A DNA stretch of 64,000 nt from Psychrobacter sp. 28M-43 (GCF_014770435.1 NZ_CP061739.1:310001-374000), one strand, 5' to 3'; counted from the first letter of the stretch, positions 8,749 through 18,012 are shown. Numbers and translations: made by a program. The notes: a model not told the origin generated them from the sequence alone.

Positions 8749-8954
8749 AATTTGTGAATACTTGTTATTTGTAGATGTTGAGTCACTCATATCTATAAGG
8801 CCCTTGGTAACTTGCTATGGCTATTTTAGTTAAGGGCAGCTGACAATGAGTCTGTGTTCAGGTACTATGGGTTGATGAGTCGTCGAGACAAAAGCGTTGA
8901 TGTTGTAGCGCGTTATATGTCCTTATACGATAAGCATATAAAAGGATTGAGACG

Positions 8955-8987
8955 ATGTTTATTTTCGCTGCTGATGGTATGTTATGA
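8955..8987 (+). CDS. Possible 10-codon leader ORF coupled to the 353-residue gene
   Basis: ATG 8955 follows AAAGGA (8941-8946) at ideal spacing and encodes MFIFAADGML. Its TGA overlaps the ATG of the next gene in an ATGA junction (8984-8987). The downstream gene has no comparable ribosome site of its own within the short distance, so translational coupling is plausible. It is too short for any homology argument. Confidence 0.4.
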   Translation: MFIFAADGML

Positions 8988-10045
8988 CTGAACCGACCGC
9001 AAAGCTAAATGCAGGAAACAATGGCCAACAAGAGGCTGCTGCAACTGCTAAAACAGAAAGTAATGTTGATAAAAACACTGCTATAGAGAACCCGCATGTC
9101 GGCAAAGATGCGCCGAAAAATGAGCCGGTAGAGACACCTGATAAGGCGGCATTATTGACGATGTTTACTTTGTCAGGTATCGATGCGGTAGCAACTGAAG
9201 CAGTAATATCTGAGTCATCCGATAGTCTTACAGTAGCTGCAAAACCTGTGGCTCAAGAAACCAATATCGCTACGCAGCGTGTTGCGCTTTATCGTGCTCA
9301 GCATGAGCGTACTCGACTGTTATATATGGCATCTGCCAATACGCGTCCTACTTACTTAGTACAAACCCTGAAGCCACAATTCGCAGAATATCAGCAATAT
9401 TTACTTGCGCAGCAGCTTGATAAACGTGGGTTGATGGATACGGATACGCTCGAAAGACTCTGGCAGCAGCTGCATGTGGTCGATGATATTATTGCAGATA
9501 TCGTGCGTCATATGCCTGCACAGCAGCCCGCCGGTTGGCAGCTGACGACTCAAGATGGTCGCAATCCATTGTGCTTTGCTACAGTCGGTAAGTTAAAGCA
9601 CGGCAAGCCAATTCGTGACCAAGGTAGCCTCAACAGTTATGTACTTGGGCATTTTGGCGTGAGTAGCTTTACCTACGATCGAGGCTATTATATCGGTCAT
9701 GTGGTTGGTTATTTATTCAGCTGTTATTATTGTGCTCACTTGTCGATTACTTATGGCGTCACAGCCCTTGGCCAGCAAGTCGTGGCTGACTATGATTACG
9801 CCAGTCTTGAAACCCCGCATATGGTTAGATTATTACAAGGTCTTGACGGTTATTGCAAAAAACGCATTTATCAGTTGGCCGTTATTTGTGCGCGCTTGAG
9901 TGTTTTCGCGAGTGATAAACGTATTGAAAGAATGCTAATCGCTGAGGTTAATGACTTTGATAAAAAGCTACAGCAGCAGCATCTAGATGTCTTATTATTA
10001 CAAGGTTTAATGCCTGATAGTAATGACTCAACGCCACTTTTTTAA
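8984..10045 (+). CDS. Uncharacterised protein upstream of gspF
   Basis: I do not recognise this 353-residue protein. Residues 1-95 are Ala/Thr/Asn/Glu-rich and probably disordered. From about residue 100 it looks folded and mostly helical, with notable stretches LYRAQHERTRLLYMASANTR, the aromatic FTYDRGYYIGHVVGYLFSCY and a Cys/Tyr-rich YYCAHLSITYG. No signal peptide is seen and no convincing transmembrane helix, although residues 235-260 are hydrophobic and aromatic. It lies 83 bp before gspF on the same strand and could be co-transcribed. A link to type II secretion is suggested by position only. Confidence 0.6.
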   Translation: MTEPTAKLNAGNNGQQEAAATAKTESNVDKNTAIENPHVGKDAPKNEPVETPDKAALLTMFTLSGIDAVATEAVISESSDSLTVAAKPVAQETNIATQRVALYRAQHERTRLLYMASANTRPTYLVQTLKPQFAEYQQYLLAQQLDKRGLMDTDTLERLWQQLHVVDDIIADIVRHMPAQQPAGWQLTTQDGRNPLCFATVGKLKHGKPIRDQGSLNSYVLGHFGVSSFTYDRGYYIGHVVGYLFSCYYCAHLSITYGVTALGQQVVADYDYASLETPHMVRLLQGLDGYCKKRIYQLAVICARLSVFASDKRIERMLIAEVNDFDKKLQQQHLDVLLLQGLMPDSNDSTPLF

Positions 10046-10128
10046 GCGTCACATGTCAAATTAATAAATTTCTATTAAGTCATAAATTATAACTGTCTAC
10101 CTGTAAGCCTCTTAGGATATCTGCTGCC

Positions 10129-11331
10129 ATGCCTGCCTATCATTTCAAAGCGCTTGACGACCATGGCGTTGTCCAAAAAGGCTTGCTAGAGGGGGATTCT
10201 GCGCGGCAAATTCGCCAGCAGTTGCGCGATAAGCAATGGACACCCGTTGAAGTCAACCCGGTCAATGACAGACAGAGTCAGCGCAAAAATCGCTACAAAA
10301 AACCGTCTGCATACGAGCTGGCATTGCTGACACGTCAGTTATCTGTATTATTGGCAGCAGGTATCCCACTTGAAGAAACCTTGGCAGCGGTTGCTAAGCA
10401 ATCTCCAAAGACTCACATCAAATCTCTGATGCTTGCAGTGCGCTCACATGTCTTGGAAGGACTCAGCTTAGCACGTGCTCTGCAACAAGCCGCTAGCTTT
10501 CCACCGTTATATATCGCTACGATTGCTGCAGGCGAAAAATCTGGTCACCTCGACCTTATCCTCAATCAGCTAGCAGACTACACCGAAAACCGTTTTGCTC
10601 TCCAAAAGAAAATCCAAGGGGCTATGGTCTATCCAATTGTCCTGATGGTAATGGCAATCGCGGTAATTATGGGGTTAATGAGTTTCGTTGTGCCCAAAAT
10701 TGTCAAAGTCTTTGAACAGTCTGAGCAAGCGCTGCCTTTGATTACTCAAATCGTTCTCACGCTATCGAATATCATTACTCAGTGGTGGTGGTTAATATTA
10801 TTGGTATTGGCAAGTACCGCATTTTTATTCTACCGTTTTGCCCAAACGCAAGCAGGTAAATTAACAATTGATAGCGTGGTGCTTAGATTGCCGATACTTG
10901 CCAGATTGTCCAAAGGTCTGAATGCCGCGCGTTTTGCCAGTACCCTTGCGATACTAGTACGCTCAGGAGTGCCTTTAATTGAGGCATTACATATCGGTGC
11001 TGCGGTCATGACCAATTTGCATATCCAAAACACCATTATCACTGCGGCTGATAGGGTCACAGAAGGCTCTAGTTTGTCTAGCCAGCTAGAGAAATCTACT
11101 TACTTTCCACCGATGATGGTACAGATGATAAAAAGTGGAGAGAACTCAGGCGAGCTTGAAAATATGCTGAGCCGTGCCGCCAATATGCAGGAAGCAGAAG
11201 CAACCAATTTTATCAGCACCTTATTATCATTACTTGAGCCTTTAATGCTGGTGTTGATGGGCGTAGTAGTTATGATTATTGTAATGGCGGTTATGTTACC
11301 TATCGTTAATATGAACGATTTAGCAGGCTAA
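10129..11331 (+). CDS. gspF: Type II secretion inner membrane protein GspF
   Basis: GspF is the polytopic inner membrane platform protein that couples GspE to pseudopilus assembly. At 400 residues it is full length. The N-terminus MPAYHFKALDDHGVVQKGLLEGDSA is typical, as are two repeats of the GspF domain (YELALLTRQLSVLLAAGIPLEE and ARFASTLAILVRSGVPLIEA). Three hydrophobic helices are visible near residues 165-190, 215-235 and 370-392. gspG follows on the same strand after a 404-bp gap. Confidence 0.96.
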   Translation: MPAYHFKALDDHGVVQKGLLEGDSARQIRQQLRDKQWTPVEVNPVNDRQSQRKNRYKKPSAYELALLTRQLSVLLAAGIPLEETLAAVAKQSPKTHIKSLMLAVRSHVLEGLSLARALQQAASFPPLYIATIAAGEKSGHLDLILNQLADYTENRFALQKKIQGAMVYPIVLMVMAIAVIMGLMSFVVPKIVKVFEQSEQALPLITQIVLTLSNIITQWWWLILLVLASTAFLFYRFAQTQAGKLTIDSVVLRLPILARLSKGLNAARFASTLAILVRSGVPLIEALHIGAAVMTNLHIQNTIITAADRVTEGSSLSSQLEKSTYFPPMMVQMIKSGENSGELENMLSRAANMQEAEATNFISTLLSLLEPLMLVLMGVVVMIIVMAVMLPIVNMNDLAG

Positions 11332-11735
11332 GTTAATTCGCTAGCCGATGATTTATCATACTTTTTACATACAGACAGCTTCCTATCTCCAAAACCTCTA
11401 TTTAGTTCTCTTTTACTCTATTCATATCACCTGACTTACTTGCTAAACCTTGGAATAGCTTTCTTAAGGTTTGCTTACTGTTGTATATTGTTGAACGAAC
11501 GCTATTTTTGCTATGGCAAACACCAGCGCCGCGCTATAGTAAGCACGGTTTAATAGTCATACAGTTGGTGTCATTTAATATTTAGCTTTGGCTAAAATAG
11601 CAAACCCAAATTCAAACTAGGTACAGCGCTGGATAAAAATAAAACCATGGTTTATAGTGACAATAGTTTCAGAGCTCATTGATATATCATTGATGAGAGC
11701 CACAATAGAACGCCACTTTTACTATTTACATAACT
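11332..11735 (+). other. Intergenic region gspF-gspG
   Basis: 404 bp without a credible ORF. It is unusually long for adjacent gspF and gspG, so gspG probably has its own promoter here, but I see no strong -35/-10 pair and no terminator after gspF. Confidence 0.4.
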
Positions 11736-11738
11736 GTG

Positions 11739-12296
11739 ATGACCAAAGCGATGACTATGACTGACAAACTCCAAGTAAGTATGACGCCAAAAAGTGCTAT
11801 TCAAAATACGCAATCCCATCCAAATATTGTAACTGACCATAAGAGTGCTTCTTCAGCTATGCAGCGCAGTGCGACAAAAAAGTCTGGTCAAGCAGGATTC
11901 ACTCTTATCGAAATTATGGTCGTCATTGTGATCCTAGCCATTCTTGCTGGATTAGTGGTACCAAAAGTAGTTGGTCAAAGTGATAAGGCCCGTGTTAAAA
12001 CAACTGAAACGGCGCTTGCTACTGTCTCAAATGCGCTAGATATGTATAAGGTTGATAACTCGCGCTATCCAACGACCGCTCAAGGTTTAGAGGCGCTTAC
12101 GACACCGCCAGCTGATGCAAAAAACTATCCTGAAGGTGGGTATATTAAAGGTGGCTATCCAACTGATGGCTGGGAAAATGAGATGCAATATGTTGCACCA
12201 GGTAGTGAAGGGCGACCTTATGATTTATTTTCATTAGGTGCTGATGGTCAACAAGGTGGTGAAGGTCAAGATGCGGATCTTTATGCTCAGCTATAA
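11739..12296 (+). CDS. gspG: Type II secretion major pseudopilin GspG
   Basis: This is the main subunit of the type II pseudopilus, processed by prepilin peptidase PilD. The GFTLIEIMVVIVILAILAGLVVPKV segment gives the cleavage site (Gly before Phe) and the N-terminal helix. The C-terminal part KVDNSRYPTTAQGLEALTT, GGYPTDGWENEMQYVAPG and PYDLFSLGADGQQGGEG with its calcium-site Asp residues is typical of GspG. The leader is abnormal: from ATG 11739 about 52 residues precede the cut, against the usual 6-10. An internal ATG at 11859 would give a 13-residue leader, but neither start has a clear Shine-Dalgarno. The gene is followed by a strong terminator. Confidence 0.94.
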   Translation: MTKAMTMTDKLQVSMTPKSAIQNTQSHPNIVTDHKSASSAMQRSATKKSGQAGFTLIEIMVVIVILAILAGLVVPKVVGQSDKARVKTTETALATVSNALDMYKVDNSRYPTTAQGLEALTTPPADAKNYPEGGYIKGGYPTDGWENEMQYVAPGSEGRPYDLFSLGADGQQGGEGQDADLYAQL

Positions 12297-12390
12297 AGCT
12301 TAATAACAGCCGTATAGTGAACAAATTCTGATACTGATATAGCTTTGTAGAATGAAACATTCGTTCATCCATGCACTTTCAACAATTTAT

Positions 12391-12429
12391 AAATATCAAC
12401 CAATATTCCCTTATTGGTTGATATTTTTT
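12391..12429 (+). terminator. Intrinsic terminator after gspG
   Basis: ATATCAACCAATA (12393-12405) and TATTGGTTGATAT (12412-12424) form a perfect 13-bp stem with a 6-base loop, continuing into a T run. Confidence 0.9.
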
Positions 12430-12541
12430 ATCAGTAGATAAACTGCCTACTGTTCAATACAAGTTTGATAGCCAATGCTATGAATATATCTAGGCGCTCA
12501 GCAAAACAGTCATCGCAAACTGCAATTAAAGGTAATCATCT

Positions 12542-13090
12542 ATGTTGATCCAACAGTCTAATAAATATTTTTCTAAAAACCTTTATAAATTGGTTCTAAC
12601 TGTTGCAAGCACTTCATTAGTAACGGTCTTGTCAATGACATCGGTCAGTGCACAAGCAGCAGGGCTAAACGACTTATTTAAAAATAGCTCCTCGGCAAAA
12701 TCAAAGTTCTTACCAGTGGATGAAGCCTTTCAGGTGGTCAGTAATACCAAAGCGACTTCCAAAGGCACGCGGTTGTCGATTAGTTTCGAAATTACGCCAG
12801 GGCATTATGTCTACAAGGATAAGCTTACGCTGAGCTTCCCTAAAGGAATAAACGCTACACCGTTCACTTTCAATCAAGCACCAGTATCAATCAATGATCC
12901 GACCTTTGGTCAGGTTCCTGTATTTACGCAAAGAAGCGTCATTGCAACCACGACGCTGACGACCAGTAATGGTAAGGGCGCCAAAAACGCACCCATTATT
13001 ATTGGTTGGCAAGGGTGTGCAACAGCAGGGCTATGCTATCCACCAGAAAAAGTCAAAACCAAGATAGACATTGCTGCGACACGCAGATAA
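12542..13090 (+). CDS. Free-standing DsbD N-terminal (alpha) domain protein
   Basis: A 182-residue exported protein consisting of a signal peptide (to about residue 38, ending near AQAAG) and one DsbD-alpha domain. It keeps the redox cysteine pair in GWQGCATAGLCYPPE (C159 and C165), as in E. coli nDsbD. The mature protein is strikingly similar to the first 185 residues of the DsbD encoded 47 bp downstream (shared KSKFLPVD.AFQV, FTF.Q.P.SI.DPTFG, GWQGCA.AGLCYPPEK), so it most likely arose by tandem duplication. It has no transmembrane or thioredoxin domain and must receive electrons from another protein, plausibly the neighbouring DsbD. Similarity is seen; the electron route is inferred. Confidence 0.88.
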   Translation: MLIQQSNKYFSKNLYKLVLTVASTSLVTVLSMTSVSAQAAGLNDLFKNSSSAKSKFLPVDEAFQVVSNTKATSKGTRLSISFEITPGHYVYKDKLTLSFPKGINATPFTFNQAPVSINDPTFGQVPVFTQRSVIATTTLTTSNGKGAKNAPIIIGWQGCATAGLCYPPEKVKTKIDIAATRR

Positions 13091-13137
13091 ATATCGAGCA
13101 GATTGATTAAAATATCGGTAATAATAGGTAGCCATTC

Positions 13138-15267
13138 ATGTCCATCAAGACATCACCAAAGTCCTCATCATCTAGCGTATCTACTCATTCGAAAAAATCC
13201 CATATCTTAGCGCTTGCTATCGCTAGTGGCTCATTGCTGACAGGGTTATCAACGACATCAACGGTACAAGCGGCAGGGTTAGGCGACCTTTTCGGTAGTA
13301 GTGAAAGCTCATCGAAGTCAAAGTTCTTGCCAGTAGATCAAGCGTTTCAGGTAAGTACAGATAGTACCCCTGTTAAATCGGGTACGCGGTTATCTATTAA
13401 TTTCGATATCACCCCTGAACATTACGTCTATAAAAAGCAAATCAAACTTACGCTACCCGCTGGCGTGACGGCGGCACCTTTTACCTTTAGCCAGACACCA
13501 TATTCGATAGATGATCCAACATTTGGCAAAGTACTGGTATTTGACCAAGCAAATATGGTCGCTACCACCACACTGACGAACGATAGTGGCAAGAATATAG
13601 AAGACGGAGCTATCGTCGTCGGGTGGCAAGGTTGTGCAAAAGCAGGACTATGCTATCCACCTGAAAAGATTAATACGACTGTCAATATTGTAGCCGCATC
13701 GACACAGGTATCAGCAGATAGTGAGAGTACTGCGAGCTCGACCGACTCAGAGAATAGTGCTACGGCGAAACCAGAGGAAGTAAGCTCAACAGCTCTTGAT
13801 AATACTTTGCCTGATGAGGCGCAAGCACTGACAGACGATGGTGCTATTGACTATGATCTCATTGATGACAGCGCTGTAGAGTATGATTCTTTAGATAGTA
13901 GTGCAGCGACGAGTACGATTTCTGCAGCAAATAGCAGCGTAACAGGCGAGACGGCCAATAGCGAAAGTACCTTGAGCAACAGTTTCGTTGATAGCGATCC
14001 TTTTGGTTTGGCCTCTCACCCTTGGTTGGCATTAGTACTATTATTTTTAGCAGGCTTAGGCTTAGCTTTGACGCCATGTGTGTTACCGATGCTACCTATT
14101 GTGGCCAACATTGTAGCCCGCGAACAAAACCCAACGGTCAAACGCGGTGTCATCTTGACCACCAGTTACGCGATTGGGGTAGCGACTGCTTATGGTATTT
14201 TGGGTGCTGTTATCGCAGTATTCGGTGAGTCTTTAGGTATTATTGGTTGGCTGCAGAATCCAATTATTCTCATTAGCTTTGCTATTGTTTTTATACTTCT
14301 CGCACTATATATGCTGGGTCTTTTCAGTGTGCGATTACCACAAGTGATCAGTCGAAAGATGCAAGGCCTAAGCCAAGCAGGTGACAGTAAGCTTGGTAGT
14401 ACAGGCGGCAGTTTGATCGCTGGGTTTTTATCAGCGCTAGTCGTGTCACCTTGTGTTTCTGCGCCATTATTTGGGGCATTATTGGCGGTCTCTACCATTG
14501 GTAGTCCTTTGCTCGGCTTTGCCGCTTTATTCATGCTAGGTTTTGGTTTATCAGCGCCGCTTATCTTAATCGGTGCTACTCAAGGCAAGATTATGCCAAA
14601 GGCAGGCGAGTGGATGAATTGGGTCAAGCAAGGTTTTGCTTTACTACTGTTTGCCGTGGCACTGCTATTGATTGAGCGCGTGTTTATATCGCCAGTCATG
14701 CTGATGGTGTGGGCGTTATGGTTTATGGTCGTGGCAACATGGGCATGGAGTTGGCTAGGTAAAGGTCGTATGCTGACCCAAGCATTAAGCCTTATCGCTG
14801 GTATTTGGGCAGCATGTTTAATAGTCGGCGCTGCACTGGGTGATGACGATAGCTTACATCCATTAGCGTCATTGGGTGCAGCACCGATGATGGTACAGTC
14901 AACGTCTGGTCAACCAGTGAATAGTGATAGCACCACTGATAAAACGATCACGACGCTGGTAGAGCTAGATGCCATTGTTGCAGCAAATCCGAATGTCATT
15001 GTCGATCTGACAGCAGAATGGTGTATTGAGTGCCGCATTATGGACAAGAACCTGTTTCATAATCGTCCAGCGCAGATGCAAGATTGGCAACTAGTGAAGC
15101 TCGATATCACTGAGACGACAGCAGACTCAAAAGCCGTGTTGTCTCGTTACCAACTCTTTGGTCCACCAGCGCTACTATATTATATTGATGGTCAGCTAGT
15201 AAATCAGCAAGTTGGTGAGATTGGTCGCTCAGAGTTTGAGCAAACATTATCGGCGTTGAACAACTAA
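13138..15267 (+). CDS. dsbD: Thiol:disulfide interchange protein DsbD
   Basis: DsbD carries reducing power from cytoplasmic thioredoxin across the inner membrane to periplasmic DsbC and cytochrome c maturation. The domain order is complete. After a signal peptide (to about 46) comes the alpha domain with C166 and C172 (GWQGCAKAGLCYPPE). A Ser/Asp/Glu-rich linker of about 100 residues follows (190-285). Then comes the multi-helix membrane domain with C314 (ALTPCVLPMLP) and C439 (VVSPCVSAPLFG). The C-terminal thioredoxin-like gamma domain has AEWCIEC (C629, C632). The linker is much longer and more acidic than in E. coli DsbD. The gene is 709 residues and intact, in an apparent operon with the duplicated alpha-domain gene. 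DsbC, the likely client, is encoded near 43 kb. Confidence 0.96.
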   Translation: MSIKTSPKSSSSSVSTHSKKSHILALAIASGSLLTGLSTTSTVQAAGLGDLFGSSESSSKSKFLPVDQAFQVSTDSTPVKSGTRLSINFDITPEHYVYKKQIKLTLPAGVTAAPFTFSQTPYSIDDPTFGKVLVFDQANMVATTTLTNDSGKNIEDGAIVVGWQGCAKAGLCYPPEKINTTVNIVAASTQVSADSESTASSTDSENSATAKPEEVSSTALDNTLPDEAQALTDDGAIDYDLIDDSAVEYDSLDSSAATSTISAANSSVTGETANSESTLSNSFVDSDPFGLASHPWLALVLLFLAGLGLALTPCVLPMLPIVANIVAREQNPTVKRGVILTTSYAIGVATAYGILGAVIAVFGESLGIIGWLQNPIILISFAIVFILLALYMLGLFSVRLPQVISRKMQGLSQAGDSKLGSTGGSLIAGFLSALVVSPCVSAPLFGALLAVSTIGSPLLGFAALFMLGFGLSAPLILIGATQGKIMPKAGEWMNWVKQGFALLLFAVALLLIERVFISPVMLMVWALWFMVVATWAWSWLGKGRMLTQALSLIAGIWAACLIVGAALGDDDSLHPLASLGAAPMMVQSTSGQPVNSDSTTDKTITTLVELDAIVAANPNVIVDLTAEWCIECRIMDKNLFHNRPAQMQDWQLVKLDITETTADSKAVLSRYQLFGPPALLYYIDGQLVNQQVGEIGRSEFEQTLSALNN

Positions 15268-15332
15268 TATTTAACAATGAACACTTAAGAAACCAGTGTG
15301 ATATTTCGAAAGTTTTTAAGAATGTTAAGAAG

Positions 15333-15365
15333 GCCAGTATACTAAGAAAGTATGCTGGCTTTTTT
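15333..15365 (+). terminator. Intrinsic terminator after dsbD
   Basis: GCCAGTATACT (15333-15343) pairs with AGTATGCTGGC (15349-15359), with one G-T wobble and a 5-base loop, followed by six Ts. Confidence 0.9.
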
Positions 15366-15651
15366 GATGCCATTAAATCCATACTATGGAATGTTTATTA
15401 AGTATTTGTTATATAAGTAATTATATTGATAGGTGCTTATTTTAACTGTCGATAAAGCTAGTATCGTACTTATATTTTCATTACAATAAAGAAACAATGC
15501 AGCAGGGGCGCCAATTGTCATTTTTTCCGCTTCTAATATCTGCGATTAGCTGATAGTCTCAGTCAATTCTATTTTAGCGACAACGCTAATGGCTATATTA
15601 ATTACCTCATATACTCTGCTAGCGCTAATGCTAGTTAGATAAAGGACACTT
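15366..15651 (+). other. Region upstream of pldA with small inverted repeat
   Basis: This gene-free stretch carries CTAGCGCTAATGCTAG (15619-15634), an inverted repeat with 5-base arms just before the AAAGGA ribosome site of pldA. It might be an operator or a hairpin at the ribosome site. Nothing else was recognised. Confidence 0.3.
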
Positions 15652-17100
15652 ATGTTTGCCCATACCATTACTCAGCGTCACCAACAGCCGTCTTACCAGA
15701 ATGCACATATGCCTCTTCGTATTGCAGTTGCGCTTGCGTTGAGTTGTACCGCGATACAAGTACAAGCTGCTGATGATTCTCAAACCTATAACGAGCTGCC
15801 AGCACCTGAAGCTGCGTTTGAATATGAGGATCTTGACCTATCGCAGAGTCTCGATAACAGTGCTATATCTTCTGATATGAGTACACAAAGTGGCACAATA
15901 ATTAGCAAAGAATTTATTGCTCAGCAAGCCAAGCTGTTTTCTGAATGTACTCAAGTCCAGTCTGGTGCTGCTCGCCTTGCTTGTTTTGATAAGGTAGCTG
16001 AACAAGGTAAGACACCAAGTTATACCTCAACCAAACAACCAATTGATTTGGCAAAAACTTTTCAAAGTACGGTCTCAGGTAATCCAAAAGTGATATTGGC
16101 TGAGTCTCAAACGGCGATGAGTGGGACTACAGTTGAAGATGCAGATACCATCTTAATGACCAATCAGCAAACAGCAGCCAGCAAATTGAAGGCAAACGGT
16201 GACGTAGAAGTAGATGCTGAAACGAATAGCGAGGCACAGATTTTAGAAAATGTCGGTGTCACTCAAACAGACATCGAAAAATTCTCGCCACTCAGTCTAT
16301 CTTACGACCTAGATAAAAACAGTGAGCGTGGTACTTGGACGGTCAGACCATATCGACCGACGTATCTGTTGCCATTATTTTATACTTTCGATCCCAATTT
16401 AAATCCAAGCACACCATCACAAGAGACCGAGTCTCTAACTGCTAACGAGATGCGTGAAACTGAACTAAAATTCCAACTATCTTTGAAGACAAAGGTGGCA
16501 GAGGATTTGTTTGATACCAGTGCTGACCTATGGTTTGGCTATACTCAAGAATCACATTGGCAAGTTTATAACGAAGACAACTCACGTCCATTCCGTGCTA
16601 CAGACTATCAACCTGAAATATTCCTGACCCAACCAGTAACAGCAGATCTACCTTTTGGTGGACGTTTACGTATGCTGGGCGCAGGTGCTGTGCATCACTC
16701 GAATGGACAAGATGATCCATTATCACGCTCATGGAACCGTGCTTATCTCATGGCGGGCGCAGAGTGGGGCAGACTCTCAGTCATACCGCGTCTATGGGCT
16801 CGCGTAAATAGTGATAGTAATAGCGATGATGACAACCCAGATATCGAAGACTACATGGGCTACGGTGATATCAAATTCTTGTATGACTTGCCGGCTGATC
16901 AGAGCATTAGTGGTACCTTGCGCTATAATCCAAGTACCAATAAAGGTGCTGCGCAAATCGACTATATCTATCCTATCTCAGAGAACGTTAATGGTATGGT
17001 TCAGCTATTCCAAGGCTATGGTGAGTCGATCATTGATTACAATCATGAAAATACCTCTATCGGCTTCGGTATTGTACTGAACGATTGGAAAGGGCTTTAA
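15652..17100 (+). CDS. pldA: Outer membrane phospholipase A (OMPLA)
   Basis: PldA hydrolyses phospholipids that reach the outer leaflet of the outer membrane. The C-terminal barrel has the family signature around AVHHSNGQDDPLSRSWNRAY, containing the catalytic His-Ser pair (HxSNG) and the conserved Asn region, and ends in the usual beta-barrel pattern. The protein is 482 residues, about 190 longer than the E. coli enzyme. The extra part is an N-terminal periplasmic-looking stretch (residues 40-210) with the motif CTQVQSGAARLACFDKVAEQ and a polar linker. A signal peptide ending near VQAAD is visible. Start ATG 15652 follows AAAGGACACTT. Function is confident; the role of the N-terminal extension is unknown. 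Confidence 0.93.
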   Translation: MFAHTITQRHQQPSYQNAHMPLRIAVALALSCTAIQVQAADDSQTYNELPAPEAAFEYEDLDLSQSLDNSAISSDMSTQSGTIISKEFIAQQAKLFSECTQVQSGAARLACFDKVAEQGKTPSYTSTKQPIDLAKTFQSTVSGNPKVILAESQTAMSGTTVEDADTILMTNQQTAASKLKANGDVEVDAETNSEAQILENVGVTQTDIEKFSPLSLSYDLDKNSERGTWTVRPYRPTYLLPLFYTFDPNLNPSTPSQETESLTANEMRETELKFQLSLKTKVAEDLFDTSADLWFGYTQESHWQVYNEDNSRPFRATDYQPEIFLTQPVTADLPFGGRLRMLGAGAVHHSNGQDDPLSRSWNRAYLMAGAEWGRLSVIPRLWARVNSDSNSDDDNPDIEDYMGYGDIKFLYDLPADQSISGTLRYNPSTNKGAAQIDYIYPISENVNGMVQLFQGYGESIIDYNHENTSIGFGIVLNDWKGL

Positions 17101-17175
17101 TTTAGAAAGGACATCAATTTGAGAAAGGCTCTAATATAGGTAAATTTTATTATAAGTTATGAAAAATAATAGTTT

Positions 17176-18012
17176 ATGCGCCGCTTAGCACCTTATCAAA
17201 CTGGACTGTGGTTGGCAGAGTATATGGATATGCGCTGCCAACTATGCCGTATTTATCGTAGTACACCACAATCTCAACTACTGCGCCATCAAGCACCATC
17301 TAGCCTACATAATATAGTGGATGCGCCGCCTACACGGACAGCCTTAAAGAAACACTCTTTTCTTACTAATATCGTTCATCAAGCAAACAGCTATTTGAGC
17401 AGTGGTTTAATTTGTGCTCACTGTCACAACGATATCACTTGGTTACCAAGACCTTTTGAAGTTGATATCGCTCCTAGCATATCTCTATCTATCCAAGCCT
17501 CTACTTACTACGAGTATCCAATACGTCAAGCTATCCGAGCATTTAAGCATCAAGAGGATATGACGAAATTGCCGTTACTATTGCATGCTATACGTCAATT
17601 ACCGCGTCCACACGGTTGTCATCGCAATAACAGCGTGATTGTTGCTATGCCAACGACAAGTCAACGATTGGTCAAACGAGGGTTCGATCCTGTCAGTATT
17701 CTATCTGCCCAATTGTCTAAACATTGGCAGATTCCTTTATGGCAAGGCGTTAAGCGTATTGACGATACAGTTAGTCAGCAAGGGCTGTCTCGTGCCGAAC
17801 GTCTTAGTAACTTAGATAACGCCTTTGCTCTAATCGAAAAGCCTCCTACAAAACGCTTACTACTATTCGATGATGTATCTACCACAGGTGCAAGCTTACA
17901 AGCATTAGCGCGAGCGTTCATTCCACCTGCAGCTGTAAAATCAGCAAAAGATAGCAGCCATGATAGTTATCAAATTTCTGCTTATGTGTTAGCACATGGC
18001 AGCAAATCCTAA
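17176..18012 (+). CDS. comF: ComF family phosphoribosyltransferase-like protein
   Basis: ComF proteins take part in natural transformation, with a cytoplasmic role tied to single-stranded DNA uptake. The 278-residue protein has an N-terminal zinc-finger-like pair of cysteine motifs (MRCQLC and LICAHCHN) and a C-terminal phosphoribosyltransferase fold with KRGFDPVSILS and the PRPP loop LLLFDDVSTTGAS. The inserted stretch between the two Cys motifs is longer than usual. Given the many pilus genes in this window, a working competence system is plausible, although no competence-specific DNA-binding gene is here. Confidence 0.9.
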   Translation: MRRLAPYQTGLWLAEYMDMRCQLCRIYRSTPQSQLLRHQAPSSLHNIVDAPPTRTALKKHSFLTNIVHQANSYLSSGLICAHCHNDITWLPRPFEVDIAPSISLSIQASTYYEYPIRQAIRAFKHQEDMTKLPLLLHAIRQLPRPHGCHRNNSVIVAMPTTSQRLVKRGFDPVSILSAQLSKHWQIPLWQGVKRIDDTVSQQGLSRAERLSNLDNAFALIEKPPTKRLLLFDDVSTTGASLQALARAFIPPAAVKSAKDSSHDSYQISAYVLAHGSKS

